This document shows positions 26,501 through 33,314 of a stretch of 40,166 nt of DNA, piece by piece. Within the stretch, counting starts at the first letter, position 1; every line of letters begins with the position of its first letter. Under the pieces are notes generated by a model. The model was not told the origin of the DNA, did not search any database, and saw only the letters and a list, made by a program, of their open reading frames with translations. The stretch spans positions 1-40,166 of the forward strand of contig JAFXUX010000021.1 in assembly GCA_017524805.1 (NCBI GenBank), in the 5' to 3' direction. Made by a program: the position numbers and the translations under genes. The stretch comes from Candidatus Methanomethylophilaceae archaeon. GTDB lineage: Archaea; Thermoplasmatota; Thermoplasmata; Methanomassiliicoccales; Methanomethylophilaceae.

Positions 26501-26739
26501 CCTTCTTTCTCGATGATTCTGGCGACATTGTCTGCCGTGAGCGGCTCTATGTAAACGCTGTCGGCGGTATCCACATCCGTCTGGATGGTCGCGGGATTTG
26601 AGTTGACAAGTACAGTGCTGTAACCTTCTTCCCTGAGGGAGCGGCAGGCCTGAGTGCCTGAGAAATCGAATTCGGCGGCCTGCCCGATCACTATGGGGCC
26701 GGAGCCGATGACGAGAAGTTTCTTGTAATCTTTCCTCAC
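23536..26739 (-). CDS. carB: Carbamoyl-phosphate synthase large subunit
   Basis: 1067-aa ATP-grasp enzyme producing carbamoyl phosphate from bicarbonate, ATP and glutamine-derived ammonia for pyrimidine and arginine synthesis. Two homologous halves are seen: an N-terminal carboxyphosphate domain opening KKLLVIGSGPIVIGQAAEFD, an oligomerisation region, a second ATP-grasp half beginning KKVVIIGGGPIRIGQGIEFD, and a C-terminal MGS-like regulatory domain (GFTVYATKGTSTYLRD). Length is normal. It starts with GTG at 26739, overlapping the carA stop (GTGA), so the two subunits are translationally coupled. Confidence 0.97.
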   Translation of the reverse strand: MRKDYKKLLVIGSGPIVIGQAAEFDFSGTQACRSLREEGYSTVLVNSNPATIQTDVDTADSVYIEPLTADNVARIIEKEGVDGVISSMGGQTALNICSELADSGELERLGAALVGTQPDAIAMSEDRELFKETMERIGEPIPVSRSVNSIEEAKEAVKIIGKYPVLIRPAYTLGGTGGGIAHNEAELEEICARGLAYSRIHQVLIEESVLGWKEYEYEVMRDSNDNCIIICNMENLDAMGIHTGESIVCAPCLTLSDKDHQRLRSAAIKVIRALNIDGGCNVQFAYNPANGDYRLIEVNPRVSRSSALASKATGYPIARVATKIAVGYTLDEIPNRITGTTYAAFEPAVDYVVIKIPRWPFDKFRTVDRHLGTQMKSTGEVMAIGRTFEEALLKGLRSLEIGAKGLDMIEMDDGAIAEELANATDKRIFAMGEALRKGWSVQKVAELSQWDAFFVQKLKNIVDMEGRIKAGLDRQILKDAKAMGFSDETIGELCGLPPMEVRAKRKAEGIIPVYKMVDTCSAEFAAETPYFYSTYGRSSEAAPSENKKVVIIGGGPIRIGQGIEFDYCCVHGVMALQEEGVDAVIINNNPETVSTDYDISDRLYFEPLTLEDVLNTIESEDADGVIVQYGGQTSVNLAVDLEKALAGTKTKILGTSPDSMDIAEDRRRFSKLMDELKIKQPKSGTGYSFEEARAIAEDIGYPVLVRPSYVLGGRAMEIVYSTAELKTYVDTAVKVSHNHPILIDKYLTEAIEIDVDALCDGTDVYVGGIMEHVEYAGCHSGDATMVLPPFTLSKAIISEIVDITERVALALQIRGLMNLQLAVKNGQIYMIEANPRASRTVPFISKATGIPLAKIATRIMLGKTLKEFGLGGYRAIDHYAIKASVFPFLKLPGVDSILTPEMKSTGEVMGIDEDFSKACYKALIAAGNRLPTQGGVYVTVNDADKEKILAPVKELKAMGFTVYATKGTSTYLRDCGVETVTVFKINEGQKPNAVGLMRDGEINLIINTPSQKSGAIRDGYTMRRLAVELEIPFMTTVQGADIAVRAIKVAREGGLGVRSMKEFHGLV

Positions 26740-27818
26740 AGTCTCCCCTCCTTGACCATCTTTCCGAATCTATCGAACAGGAAAGCTGTATCCACGGGGC
26801 CCGGGGAAGCCTCCGGATGGTATTGGGACGTGAAAATAGGCAGATTCTTGTGCCTCACGCCTTCCACGGTGCCGTCGTTGACGTTTATCTGGTCTGCGAT
26901 GAGCCCGGTGCCTCCCAGGCTGTTCTCATCGACGGCGTATCCGTGGTTCTGGGATGTGATGTAAACGCGCCCCTCGAATTTGACTGGCTGGTTGCAGCCG
27001 CGGTGCCCGAATTTCATTTTGTAAGTCGTCGCGCCCATGGCACGGGCGATTACCTGGCTCCCGTAGCATATGCCATAGATAGGCATGACGGAACTGAGAT
27101 TGGAGACGGTCTTTACAGTCGTTCCTTGGATGGCGGGATGGGATGGGTCTCCCGGGCCGTTGGTGACAAGCAGACCATTGACCTTGGACTCGATTATGAC
27201 GTCCGACGGCGTATCATATGGGAACATCACCACGTCGAATCTGGAGCTCAGATCCCTGATAATCCCATCTTTGGTGCCGCAATCCAGAAGGCCGACGGTG
27301 ATGTCCTTTCCGTTCCTGATCTCGGTTATCTTCTTGCAGGAGACTTCCGCGACGAGATTGCTATCGGAAGGGAGCGGCATCGACTTGAGCTTAGAAATCG
27401 TGCCTTCTATATCTGAACCTTTGATGATAGCCCCTTTCACGGTCCCTTCCGTGCGGAGCTTTATTACCAAGTCGCGGGTGTCTATGCCGGAAATGCCTGG
27501 GACCCCGTGTTTCTTGAGATAAGCGTCCAGAGTTCCCCCGCCGTACATCGCCGAGGGGTTCCTGCAATACTCCCTGACCACAAGGCCGCGGGTGTGGACC
27601 GCATCCGACTGGTCGAATCCGTCTACTATTCCATAATCTCCAACAAGAGGATATGTCATGACGAGGATCTGACCTCTGAAAGAGGGATCTGTGAGGCTTT
27701 CCTGATAGCCGTCCATCCCCGTGGAAAATACTACCTCTCCGACTGCTTCCGTCTCGGATCCGAACAGATCGCCCTCATAGGCGGTCCCATCTTCGAGAAC
27801 CAAATATCCGCGTGCCAT
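26736..27818 (-). CDS. carA: Carbamoyl-phosphate synthase small subunit
   Basis: 360-aa glutamine amidotransferase that supplies ammonia to CarB. The N-terminal small-subunit domain (YLVLEDGTAYEGDLFG) is followed by a class I GATase domain with the nucleophile Cys near residue 250 in YGICYGSQ, FGHRGCNQPV, and the His/Glu pair in HPEASPGP near 332. The usual GICLGHQ is GICYGSQ here, a mild departure beside an intact Cys. First gene of carAB, preceded by a TATA box (27844-27852) and a palindrome at the predicted transcription start. Confidence 0.96.
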   Translation of the reverse strand: MARGYLVLEDGTAYEGDLFGSETEAVGEVVFSTGMDGYQESLTDPSFRGQILVMTYPLVGDYGIVDGFDQSDAVHTRGLVVREYCRNPSAMYGGGTLDAYLKKHGVPGISGIDTRDLVIKLRTEGTVKGAIIKGSDIEGTISKLKSMPLPSDSNLVAEVSCKKITEIRNGKDITVGLLDCGTKDGIIRDLSSRFDVVMFPYDTPSDVIIESKVNGLLVTNGPGDPSHPAIQGTTVKTVSNLSSVMPIYGICYGSQVIARAMGATTYKMKFGHRGCNQPVKFEGRVYITSQNHGYAVDENSLGGTGLIADQINVNDGTVEGVRHKNLPIFTSQYHPEASPGPVDTAFLFDRFGKMVKEGRL

Positions 27819-27827
27819 TGAGGTTAA

Positions 27828-27840
27828 ATCAGATTCTGAT
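27828..27840. promoter_or_regulatory. Palindrome ATCAGA-T-TCTGAT at the carAB promoter
   Basis: A perfect 13-bp palindrome between the TATA box and the carA start (27818). Bound protein would block initiation. The half site ATCAG/CTGAT also occurs in the iorAB upstream region. Confidence 0.45.
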
Positions 27841-27843
27841 ACC

Positions 27844-27852
27844 GTATATAAC
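27844..27852 (-). promoter_or_regulatory. TATA box of carAB
   Basis: Minus-strand GTTATATAC is centred about 30 nt before the carA ATG, predicting a nearly leaderless mRNA. Confidence 0.55.
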
Positions 27853-27982
27853 CCCTATGATTTGGCCATGACAAGCCAATCAGAAGGTTGTCTGAAAACC
27901 GACAAACCCCATTTTTTCATACTGTTAATGCGCTTTCGCGCCCAATCCAAGAATCAGCTCGGAATCGCAAAGAATAATAATC

Positions 27983-29038
27983 ATGAGCGTCCAGAAGGCA
28001 TCCATGCGCGTTCTGAGCGAGGACAAGCCGGCCGGAGACATCAGACTTCTGGTCGAGACTGACGAGGACCTTTGGCATCTGTACAACATAGTGGAGGTGG
28101 GAGACCTCGTCACGGCTTCGACGACCAGACGCGAGGAAAAATCTGCGGACAAAATCCGCGCCGAAAGGGCCGAGAAGAAAAGGATGACGTTGGGGATCCG
28201 CATCGAAAAGATAGAATTCTCGGAGGACGACCTCCGCCTGAAGCTGCTTGGGACCATAGAATCGGGCCCCCAGGACATAGGCCAGCATCACACTCTGATC
28301 TTCGAGAACGGCGATTCCCTGACGATTTCCAAAAGGAAATGGAAGGATACCCAGCGCGAAAGGATCGCCAGGGCAGTCTCGGACTCTAAAAAACCGCGCA
28401 TAGCGTTCGTATCTCTGGATCAGGACGAGGCGACCATAGCTGTCCTGAGGCAATTCGGGCTCAAGGAGATCGCGACCGTGCGCTCCGGCAGATCTGGGAA
28501 GCAATACGCCGAAAAACCGCAGGCTGACGGCTATCACGCAGAGATTTCAAGCAAACTCAAAGCCATCGGCGAGCCTAACATGCCGCTGGTACTCCTCGGC
28601 CCCGGGTTCGAGAAAGAGACTCTGGCGGAAGACCTCAAAGGAGAGGGTATTTTCGACAGTATTTACGTCTACCATACCGGACAATGCGGCATGGCCGGGA
28701 TAAACGAGCTCATGAAAGCCGGGATGGGCGCCGACGTTCTGAGGGAATCCTCGGTCGGAACCGAGCTGGAAGCCGTGGAATCCCTCATGGCGGCCATCGG
28801 AAAGGGCGGAAATGCCACTTACGGAACCTCACAGGTAGAAACCGCCGCCATAGCCGGGGCAGTGGATAGGCTTCTCATACTGGACAGCAAGCTCAGGGAG
28901 GAGGATCTTGACGAAATCGTCCGCGCCGTGGAGTCCCAAAAGGGTGAAGTAATCGTGGTTTCGAGCCAGCATGACGGCGGAAAGCAGCTCGCGGCCCTCG
29001 GAGGCATGGCGGCTATGCTCAGATACAAGATGGAATGA
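27983..29038 (+). CDS. pelA: mRNA surveillance protein pelota
   Basis: 351-aa archaeal Pelota/Dom34, which with the GTPase aABCE1/aEF1A system rescues ribosomes stalled on mRNA. Three eRF1-like domains are visible: an N-terminal Sm-like domain (WHLYNIVEVGDLVTASTTR), a central domain (PRIAFVSLDQDEATIAVLRQFG) without the GGQ peptide-release motif, as expected for Pelota, and a C-terminal L7Ae-like domain (GNATYGTSQVETAAIAGAVDRLLILD). Length is typical. The gene is divergent from carA; no clear TATA box is seen. In an organism suspected of reassigning UAG, stalled-ribosome rescue may be especially relevant (inference). Confidence 0.95.
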   Translation: MSVQKASMRVLSEDKPAGDIRLLVETDEDLWHLYNIVEVGDLVTASTTRREEKSADKIRAERAEKKRMTLGIRIEKIEFSEDDLRLKLLGTIESGPQDIGQHHTLIFENGDSLTISKRKWKDTQRERIARAVSDSKKPRIAFVSLDQDEATIAVLRQFGLKEIATVRSGRSGKQYAEKPQADGYHAEISSKLKAIGEPNMPLVLLGPGFEKETLAEDLKGEGIFDSIYVYHTGQCGMAGINELMKAGMGADVLRESSVGTELEAVESLMAAIGKGGNATYGTSQVETAAIAGAVDRLLILDSKLREEDLDEIVRAVESQKGEVIVVSSQHDGGKQLAALGGMAAMLRYKME

Positions 29039-29131
29039 GCGGCTTCTATTACCAACAATTAATTTACTGCATCCGCATACGGCATTCAATCCTATACGCC
29101 GCACGATAGCGGAGTACCCTGGGGGCCATCC

Positions 29132-30358
29132 ATGAAAAGCAAAAATGAAGTCATGTCCCGTTTCGACAGGGACGTCTGCATCTGCGATACGACGATCAGA
29201 GATTCAGAGAACGCTTCGGGCGTAGTCCTTTCGATGACGGAGAAATACAAATTGGCGAAGCTGATCGACAAGACCTGCGTCTCTCAGATAGACGTCGGGA
29301 TGCCGTCAATAGGCATCGAGGAGAAGAAGACCGTGAAGCGCATCGCGCGCATGGGCCTCGAAGCCTCCGTCATGGCATCCAACAGGGCAGAGATATCGGA
29401 CATCAACGACAGCCTGTCATGCGATGTGGACTCCGTTTCCATCGCCCTCCCCGTGTCGGAGATCCTTTACGAGAACAGATACGGCGAGAACAGCGAGTGG
29501 GTCCTCGACAAGATCTTCGAGTCCGTGGAGTACGCCAACAGCCACGGGCTGTACACTTCTTGCGTCCTCGAGGATGCTGGCCGCGCCAGCCTCTCGTTCC
29601 TCGTGAACTGCGCGATGAACGCGAAGCAGGCCAACGCGGACCGCATCGTCTACTGCGACAGCATCGGAGTCGGAGAGCCCTTCGACACCTTCGAAAGGGT
29701 CAAGGTCCTCAAGCAGGCCACTGATATGGACATCGAGATACAGGCCCGCAACGATTTCGGGATGGCCACCGCCAACAGCCTGGCGGGAATCAAAGCCGGA
29801 GCCAAATTCGTCGGGGCTTCCATCATGGGGATCGGAGCCAGAGCCGGTAACGCGCCGCTCGAAGAGGTCGCGCTCATCGCCGAGGAGAAGCTCGGAATAG
29901 ACACGAAGATCGACCTCCCCGCCCTCAGAAACGTCGCTACCGCGCTGTCGAAATCCTCCGGCCGCAGGATCTGGGAATCCAAACCCATCTTCGGAAGCGG
30001 ATGCTTCGCCCAGGAGACAGGAATCACCGCCGACGGGAACTCTACCACCGGAGGCATCATGGAAGCTTACGATCCCTTCCTCGTCGGAGGGCACAGGGAG
30101 ATCGTCCTGGGTAAGCACAGCAACGTCGAGAGTGTCATCGCCGTGCTGAAGCAGCAGGGCCAGGAGATCGACCCCGACCAGGCGGAGAAGCTGACCGAGA
30201 TGGTGAAGAGGAACGCATCGGACCTCCACCGCTGCCTCTCCACCGACGATCTGCTGGAGCTCTTCCAGGATCTTGTCGACGACCAGCTGTTCGACGAGGA
30301 ACCGGAGGAAGAGGACGAGGACATCGTCCAGATCGGCGATTCCGACGACTCCGAGTGA
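29132..30358 (+). CDS. Homocitrate/isopropylmalate synthase-like protein with altered active site
   Basis: 408-aa protein of the HMGL-like TIM-barrel family. It aligns by eye with NifV-type homocitrate synthases through its length, ending REIVLGKHSNVESVI plus a very acidic tail. The usual L-R-D-G-x-Q signature is IRDSEN; the metal-binding H-x-H-N-D is QARND; the later S-G-I-H-x-D-G is TGITADG; GERAGN is GARAGN. The metal histidines and catalytic His are therefore all replaced while the barrel (NDFGMATANSLAGIKAGA) stays well conserved. Canonical acetyl-CoA aldol chemistry seems unlikely. GGGGG lies about 10 nt before the ATG. It follows pelota by 93 nt. It may be a repurposed or regulatory paralogue. 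Confidence 0.82.
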   Translation: MKSKNEVMSRFDRDVCICDTTIRDSENASGVVLSMTEKYKLAKLIDKTCVSQIDVGMPSIGIEEKKTVKRIARMGLEASVMASNRAEISDINDSLSCDVDSVSIALPVSEILYENRYGENSEWVLDKIFESVEYANSHGLYTSCVLEDAGRASLSFLVNCAMNAKQANADRIVYCDSIGVGEPFDTFERVKVLKQATDMDIEIQARNDFGMATANSLAGIKAGAKFVGASIMGIGARAGNAPLEEVALIAEEKLGIDTKIDLPALRNVATALSKSSGRRIWESKPIFGSGCFAQETGITADGNSTTGGIMEAYDPFLVGGHREIVLGKHSNVESVIAVLKQQGQEIDPDQAEKLTEMVKRNASDLHRCLSTDDLLELFQDLVDDQLFDEEPEEEDEDIVQIGDSDDSE

Positions 30359-30363
30359 TATTC

Positions 30364-30390
30364 AACGGCCCTTCGGGGCCACCTTTCATT
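30364..30390 (+). terminator. Terminator after the synthase-like gene
   Basis: GGCCC TTC GGGGCC hairpin followed by ACCTTTCATTTT, a few nucleotides past the stop. Confidence 0.55.
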
Positions 30391-30448
30391 TTAACAATCT
30401 TATAATTCTCTGATTCCCCTTTTTAATTCGCAGGGATTCTTAGATATC

Positions 30449-30590
30449 ATGTCCTCAGAAAGCAACTTCAGACTGTTTGAGACAAAGCATGTGCTTCGCA
30501 TACTCGTCTATCTGCATCTGTGCGGCCCGAAGAGCAAATCCGACATCTATAGGGCGGTTTCCACCAATCCTCAGATGACCAGAAAACTAA
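30449..30590 (+). pseudogene. Winged-helix regulator gene, 5' fragment cut by insertion
   Basis: The first 47 codons encode a winged-helix N-terminus (FETKHVLRILVYLHLCGPKSKSDIYRAV, then NPQMTRKL), with a leaderless promoter (TTTTTAATTCG about 25 nt upstream). Around 30,588 this pattern stops, just where the recognition helix should continue to the usual L-x-x-x-G-L-I. The frame remains open to 30850 but only as a shadow of the recombinase gene on the other strand. The adjacent recombinase and G+C change indicate that an element integrated here; the 3' part should lie beyond the window's right end. Confidence 0.65.
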
Positions 30591-30617
30591 TGCTCCGCAT
30601 GGCATCCCCCAGCGAAG

Positions 30618-30633
30618 CGGCGAGTCGGCGAGT
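30618..30633. repeat. Tandem CGGCGAGT repeat next to the insertion point
   Basis: CGGCGAGT occurs twice head to tail (30618-30625 and 30626-30633), immediately left of and touching the recombinase stop. It may be part of the attachment site or a recombinase arm site; the matching right site is outside the window. Confidence 0.35.
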
Positions 30634-32291
30634 CAACTGCTGTCTTCCGGTGCGGAAAAGACATGGGATTTTGAGTTATATGAGAGTTTCGCCGACCATG
30701 CGAAAAAGGGAAGGGGTGCGGACCCCTCAGACGATCGGCAGAACAGGGCGGCTTGTACCGCGGCACCAGCCGCGGAGAGCTTGCGCGGGTCCGCATCCAG
30801 ATAGCGCGATATGGTGGTCTGGACATCCTCATGACGCATCATGCGCCTGATCGTATCCAGGTCCATGCCCCCGTCATAGAGGGTCATGCAGTAGAGCCGG
30901 CGCAGGGTGTGGCTGGAGAACTCGATCCCCGTGCTCTCCCGGAGCCGCCTGAGCTGGACGTCGACGAAACCGACTGACGCGGCCCCGCCGCGGCGGCGGC
31001 CGGGCATGACAAACAGGCTCCCCTCCGAGCGGTCCCCGGCCTCGGCCAGGATCGCCTCCCTGACCGGGATGTAAGCGCGGATGGCTTCGGCCACGCCGGC
31101 GGGGACCTCCTTGACGACGACCTTGCCCGATGCCCCCGATCCCTTGCCTCTGATGACCACGGAAGTGCCGACGAAGTCCGACAGCTTAAGGCCCGCCATC
31201 TCCGCCCGCCTCATCCCGAGCCCGGCGCCGAGGGCCAGGATCGCCCTCTGGGTCTCGTCGGCCGCGCCCCACAGCCTCTCCCAGTCGCCCCTGCCGATCC
31301 AGGTCCGCCTGACCTCCTCGAAAGGCCAGACCATGTCGGCCTGGAGATAAGGGTTGTGGCCAGCAGTGAAATGGACGAAACGCCCCAGATCGCATAGCAT
31401 CGTCCTGACGGTCCTCTGCTTGACCCCGTCCAGGCGGAGCCTGGCCCTGCGGATCATGTGAAGGTCGATGTCGCGGACCCTGACCGGCCCCTCCCACTCG
31501 ACGATCGCGCGATAGCCGTTGGCGATGTTCCGCCTAAGCGACGACAGAGTCCTGGGGCGGAGCCCCCTCTCCGTCTGGTCGGCGATGAACGCGTCCAGCA
31601 GCCCCTCGAACTCGGACCACTCCTCCGTCGTCGCGTGCGCGCCCGCTTCCTGATGGCGCTCAGGGGATGCCCCTGCCACATCCCGGAGGAAGCGGCGCAG
31701 ATTGTAAAGGGCATTCGCCTTGCGGGCCGGGTCCACCCCCTGGATCACCGCATCCAAATGGCCGAAGCAATCGCCGTCGATGGCCGCCAGGGAGCGGATG
31801 CCCATGTCGCGCTCCAGCGCCCTGCAGAGCGTGGCGATGTCGGTGCCGACCCGGGTCAGCGTGGACACGCTGGCGCCCGCGGACTCCAGGCGGGCGAGGT
31901 GGAAGTTGAGCTCGGCCTGGAACAGGAATTCCCCCATGTGCCCGTCGACCCATCTGGGGGCGGCCCGCGGATCGATCTCCAGAAAAGGGTTGCGGCCGTA
32001 GGCGTGGCCCATGAAACGGCCCATGTAAAGCATGGCCATCCGGGAGTAATAGCCGTTGAGGCCGTCCTTCTCCATTATCGCGGCTACTGCCCGGAATGTC
32101 TCGGCGTCGATGCCGTCGGGGGCCGCCGGCGGCATCCTGGCCAGAAATCCCCTGATGGAAGCGCGGATGCAAGCAAGGTTGTGGTGGCCGCGCCCGTCGG
32201 ACGCGAGGAATGCGAGATAGCTTTCGACTTTCTCGCCATAGGCTAGCCAATTCTCTTTTAAATAACATGATTCCGTTTTGACTTTGACCAT
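30633..32291 (-). CDS. Tyrosine recombinase / integrase
   Basis: 552-aa site-specific recombinase of the XerC/phage-integrase family, expected to integrate and excise the element. The C-terminal catalytic domain is complete: Arg near 361 (GLGMRRAE), a Lys in RGKGSGASGK, His461 and Arg464 (SSHTLRR), His487 (MRHEDV) and Tyr497 (SRYLD). The N-terminal 340 residues appear to hold two SAM-like core-binding domains rather than one, making it longer than usual. The last 35 residues run through a terminator-like hairpin and the attachment region and look non-native. Start ATG 32291 has GAGG nearby. The gene lies at the left end of the element, as expected. Confidence 0.92.
   Translation of the reverse strand: MVKVKTESCYLKENWLAYGEKVESYLAFLASDGRGHHNLACIRASIRGFLARMPPAAPDGIDAETFRAVAAIMEKDGLNGYYSRMAMLYMGRFMGHAYGRNPFLEIDPRAAPRWVDGHMGEFLFQAELNFHLARLESAGASVSTLTRVGTDIATLCRALERDMGIRSLAAIDGDCFGHLDAVIQGVDPARKANALYNLRRFLRDVAGASPERHQEAGAHATTEEWSEFEGLLDAFIADQTERGLRPRTLSSLRRNIANGYRAIVEWEGPVRVRDIDLHMIRRARLRLDGVKQRTVRTMLCDLGRFVHFTAGHNPYLQADMVWPFEEVRRTWIGRGDWERLWGAADETQRAILALGAGLGMRRAEMAGLKLSDFVGTSVVIRGKGSGASGKVVVKEVPAGVAEAIRAYIPVREAILAEAGDRSEGSLFVMPGRRRGGAASVGFVDVQLRRLRESTGIEFSSHTLRRLYCMTLYDGGMDLDTIRRMMRHEDVQTTISRYLDADPRKLSAAGAAVQAALFCRSSEGSAPLPFFAWSAKLSYNSKSHVFSAPEDSS
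30703..30729 (-). terminator. Terminator-like hairpin inside the recombinase 3' end
   Basis: Minus strand: TGA (30729-30727) runs directly into AGGGGT GCGG ACCCCT-type hairpin sequence and then TTCCCTTTTT. This is the same stop-plus-hairpin pattern as after host genes, but the TGA is out of frame with the annotated recombinase. Confidence 0.45.
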
Positions 32292-32311
32292 GGTGATCCC
32301 TCACTGTGGCA

Positions 32312-32344
32312 GGGCCCGTCCCTGCTTCCAACGTCGACGGGCCC
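32312..32344. other. Perfect 9-bp hairpin between AbrB-like gene and recombinase
   Basis: GGGCCCGTC (32312-32320) pairs with GACGGGCCC (32336-32344) around a 15-nt loop. On the minus strand the T run precedes rather than follows the stem, so it is not a standard terminator; it could attenuate or occlude recombinase expression. Confidence 0.4.
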
Positions 32345-32353
32345 CAAAAAGAA

Positions 32354-32533
32354 TTATTCGGGCTCCCCGCCCTCTGGCCACTCCCCCAGCGTCGGTCTCT
32401 TAATGACCACGTCCAGGTAGTCGCCCTCCTTCAGTGCCATCCTCTCAGCCACGCCCGCCGGGACCGTCACATAGCGCATCGACCCGTTGACGAGGTACTT
32501 GGCCGGAAAAGCCGTCTCGATGATAGACCTCAT
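32354..32533 (-). CDS. AbrB/SpoVT-like (MazE-type) small DNA-binding protein
   Basis: 59-aa protein with a swapped-hairpin AbrB fold signature: RYVTVPAGVAERMALKEGDYLDVVIKR in two short stretches, i.e. a beta strand, VP-A-x-x-x-A-R-M, L-K-E-G-D-Y, then V-V-I-K. Such proteins are repressors or antitoxins; no toxin is encoded beside it. The ATG at 32533 lies about 28 nt from a TATA box (32557-32566), so it is leaderless. It is the first gene of the leftward unit including the recombinase, separated from it by a strong hairpin, and probably controls the divergent promoters of the element. Confidence 0.8.
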   Translation of the reverse strand: MRSIIETAFPAKYLVNGSMRYVTVPAGVAERMALKEGDYLDVVIKRPTLGEWPEGGEPE

Positions 32534-32556
32534 GGCAATGTGTTAATTGATTTGAT

Positions 32557-32566
32557 AGTATATAAT
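32557..32566 (-). promoter_or_regulatory. TATA box of the AbrB-like gene
   Basis: Minus-strand ATTATATACT, about 28 nt before the ATG at 32533, giving a leaderless transcript. Confidence 0.5.
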
Positions 32567-32603
32567 TATAATTCTATTATGATTAAGTTATAATTTTATT
32601 ATG
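32567..32603. promoter_or_regulatory. Direct repeat TATAATTYTATTATG, 22 bp apart
   Basis: TATAATTCTATTATG (32567-32581) and TATAATTTTATTATG (32589-32603) repeat with a 22-bp period, two helical turns, between the divergent AbrB-like and winged-helix genes. It is a good operator candidate for either protein. Confidence 0.5.
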
Positions 32604-32646
32604 GTTATATTGCAATTTTTTCAATTCCGGTGACAAGACGACGGGA

Positions 32647-32655
32647 CTTTATATC
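32647..32655 (+). promoter_or_regulatory. TATA box of the tandem winged-helix gene
   Basis: CTTTATATC centred 25 nt before the ATG at 32676, predicting a leaderless mRNA. Confidence 0.55.
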
Positions 32656-32675
32656 CACATCCCTTTCGTCGGTCG

Positions 32676-33314
32676 ATGGAAAAAGTGCGCAGCATCGGGA
32701 TGAAACGCTTCCACTCCATCATGCTCGCGCTCAGAGAAGGGGGGGCCAGCACCATGAAGGCGCTCCAAGGCATCGTGACCAACCACGCGGTCCTCCGCGG
32801 CATGCTGGAGACCATGGAGAGCGAGGGGCTGATCGAGATCAAAGTCGCCGTGAGCGACCGCAAGACCGTCGGAGCGTCCCTGACCCCCAAGGGCCGGGCC
32901 GTGGCCGACCTGCTGAGGGATGCGGACCTGATGGTCTATAGAGGAGACCCGGACGAGCCGAGGGGACTGGACGAGAGGAAGGCCGCCGACATCCTCATCC
33001 GCCTGCTAGACGGGCCCGCACTCCAGGGGGACCTGATGCGGGTGGCCCGGTCATTCGGCACGGTCAAAAAGGCCCTGGGCGCGCTGGACGGCGACGGGCT
33101 CATCGCCATCGAGAGCGGCGGACGGGAGATCAGGGTGGCGCTGACGCCCCTCGGGGAAAGGGTCGCAAGAATCCTGGCGGAGGCCCGCGAAGCGATCGCG
33201 TCCGAACGAGCGGCAGAAAAGGGAAAGGGGTTTGGCCGGGGGCTGCCCGGCAGTTTTAGGTTCAGGCTTCCGCGACCAGGATCTTCCCCTGGCCGGAGAA
33301 GGCGCACCCTCTGA
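32676..33314 (+). CDS. Tandem winged-helix transcriptional regulator
   Basis: 212-aa regulator with two MarR-like winged-helix units. The first (about 10-85) ends MLETMESEGLIEIKVAVSDRKTVGASLTPKGRAVADLL; the second (about 100-165) has KKALGALDGDGLIAIESGG and VALTPLGERVARIL. The helix-wing pattern repeats, suggesting an internal duplication. It is leaderless and divergent from the AbrB-like gene, across the direct-repeat operator, as in a lysis-lysogeny-like control switch (inference). The last 17 or so codons overlap the 3' end of the convergent surface-protein gene and are Arg-rich, so the C-terminal tail may be of little consequence. Confidence 0.8.
   Translation: MEKVRSIGMKRFHSIMLALREGGASTMKALQGIVTNHAVLRGMLETMESEGLIEIKVAVSDRKTVGASLTPKGRAVADLLRDADLMVYRGDPDEPRGLDERKAADILIRLLDGPALQGDLMRVARSFGTVKKALGALDGDGLIAIESGGREIRVALTPLGERVARILAEAREAIASERAAEKGKGFGRGLPGSFRFRLPRPGSSPGRRRRTL

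Noticed and set aside
30591-30850. Continuation of the winged-helix gene as an intact 133-aa protein
   Set aside because: After codon 47 the frame is antisense to the recombinase's catalytic C-terminus and loses winged-helix character, so an intact gene is not supported.
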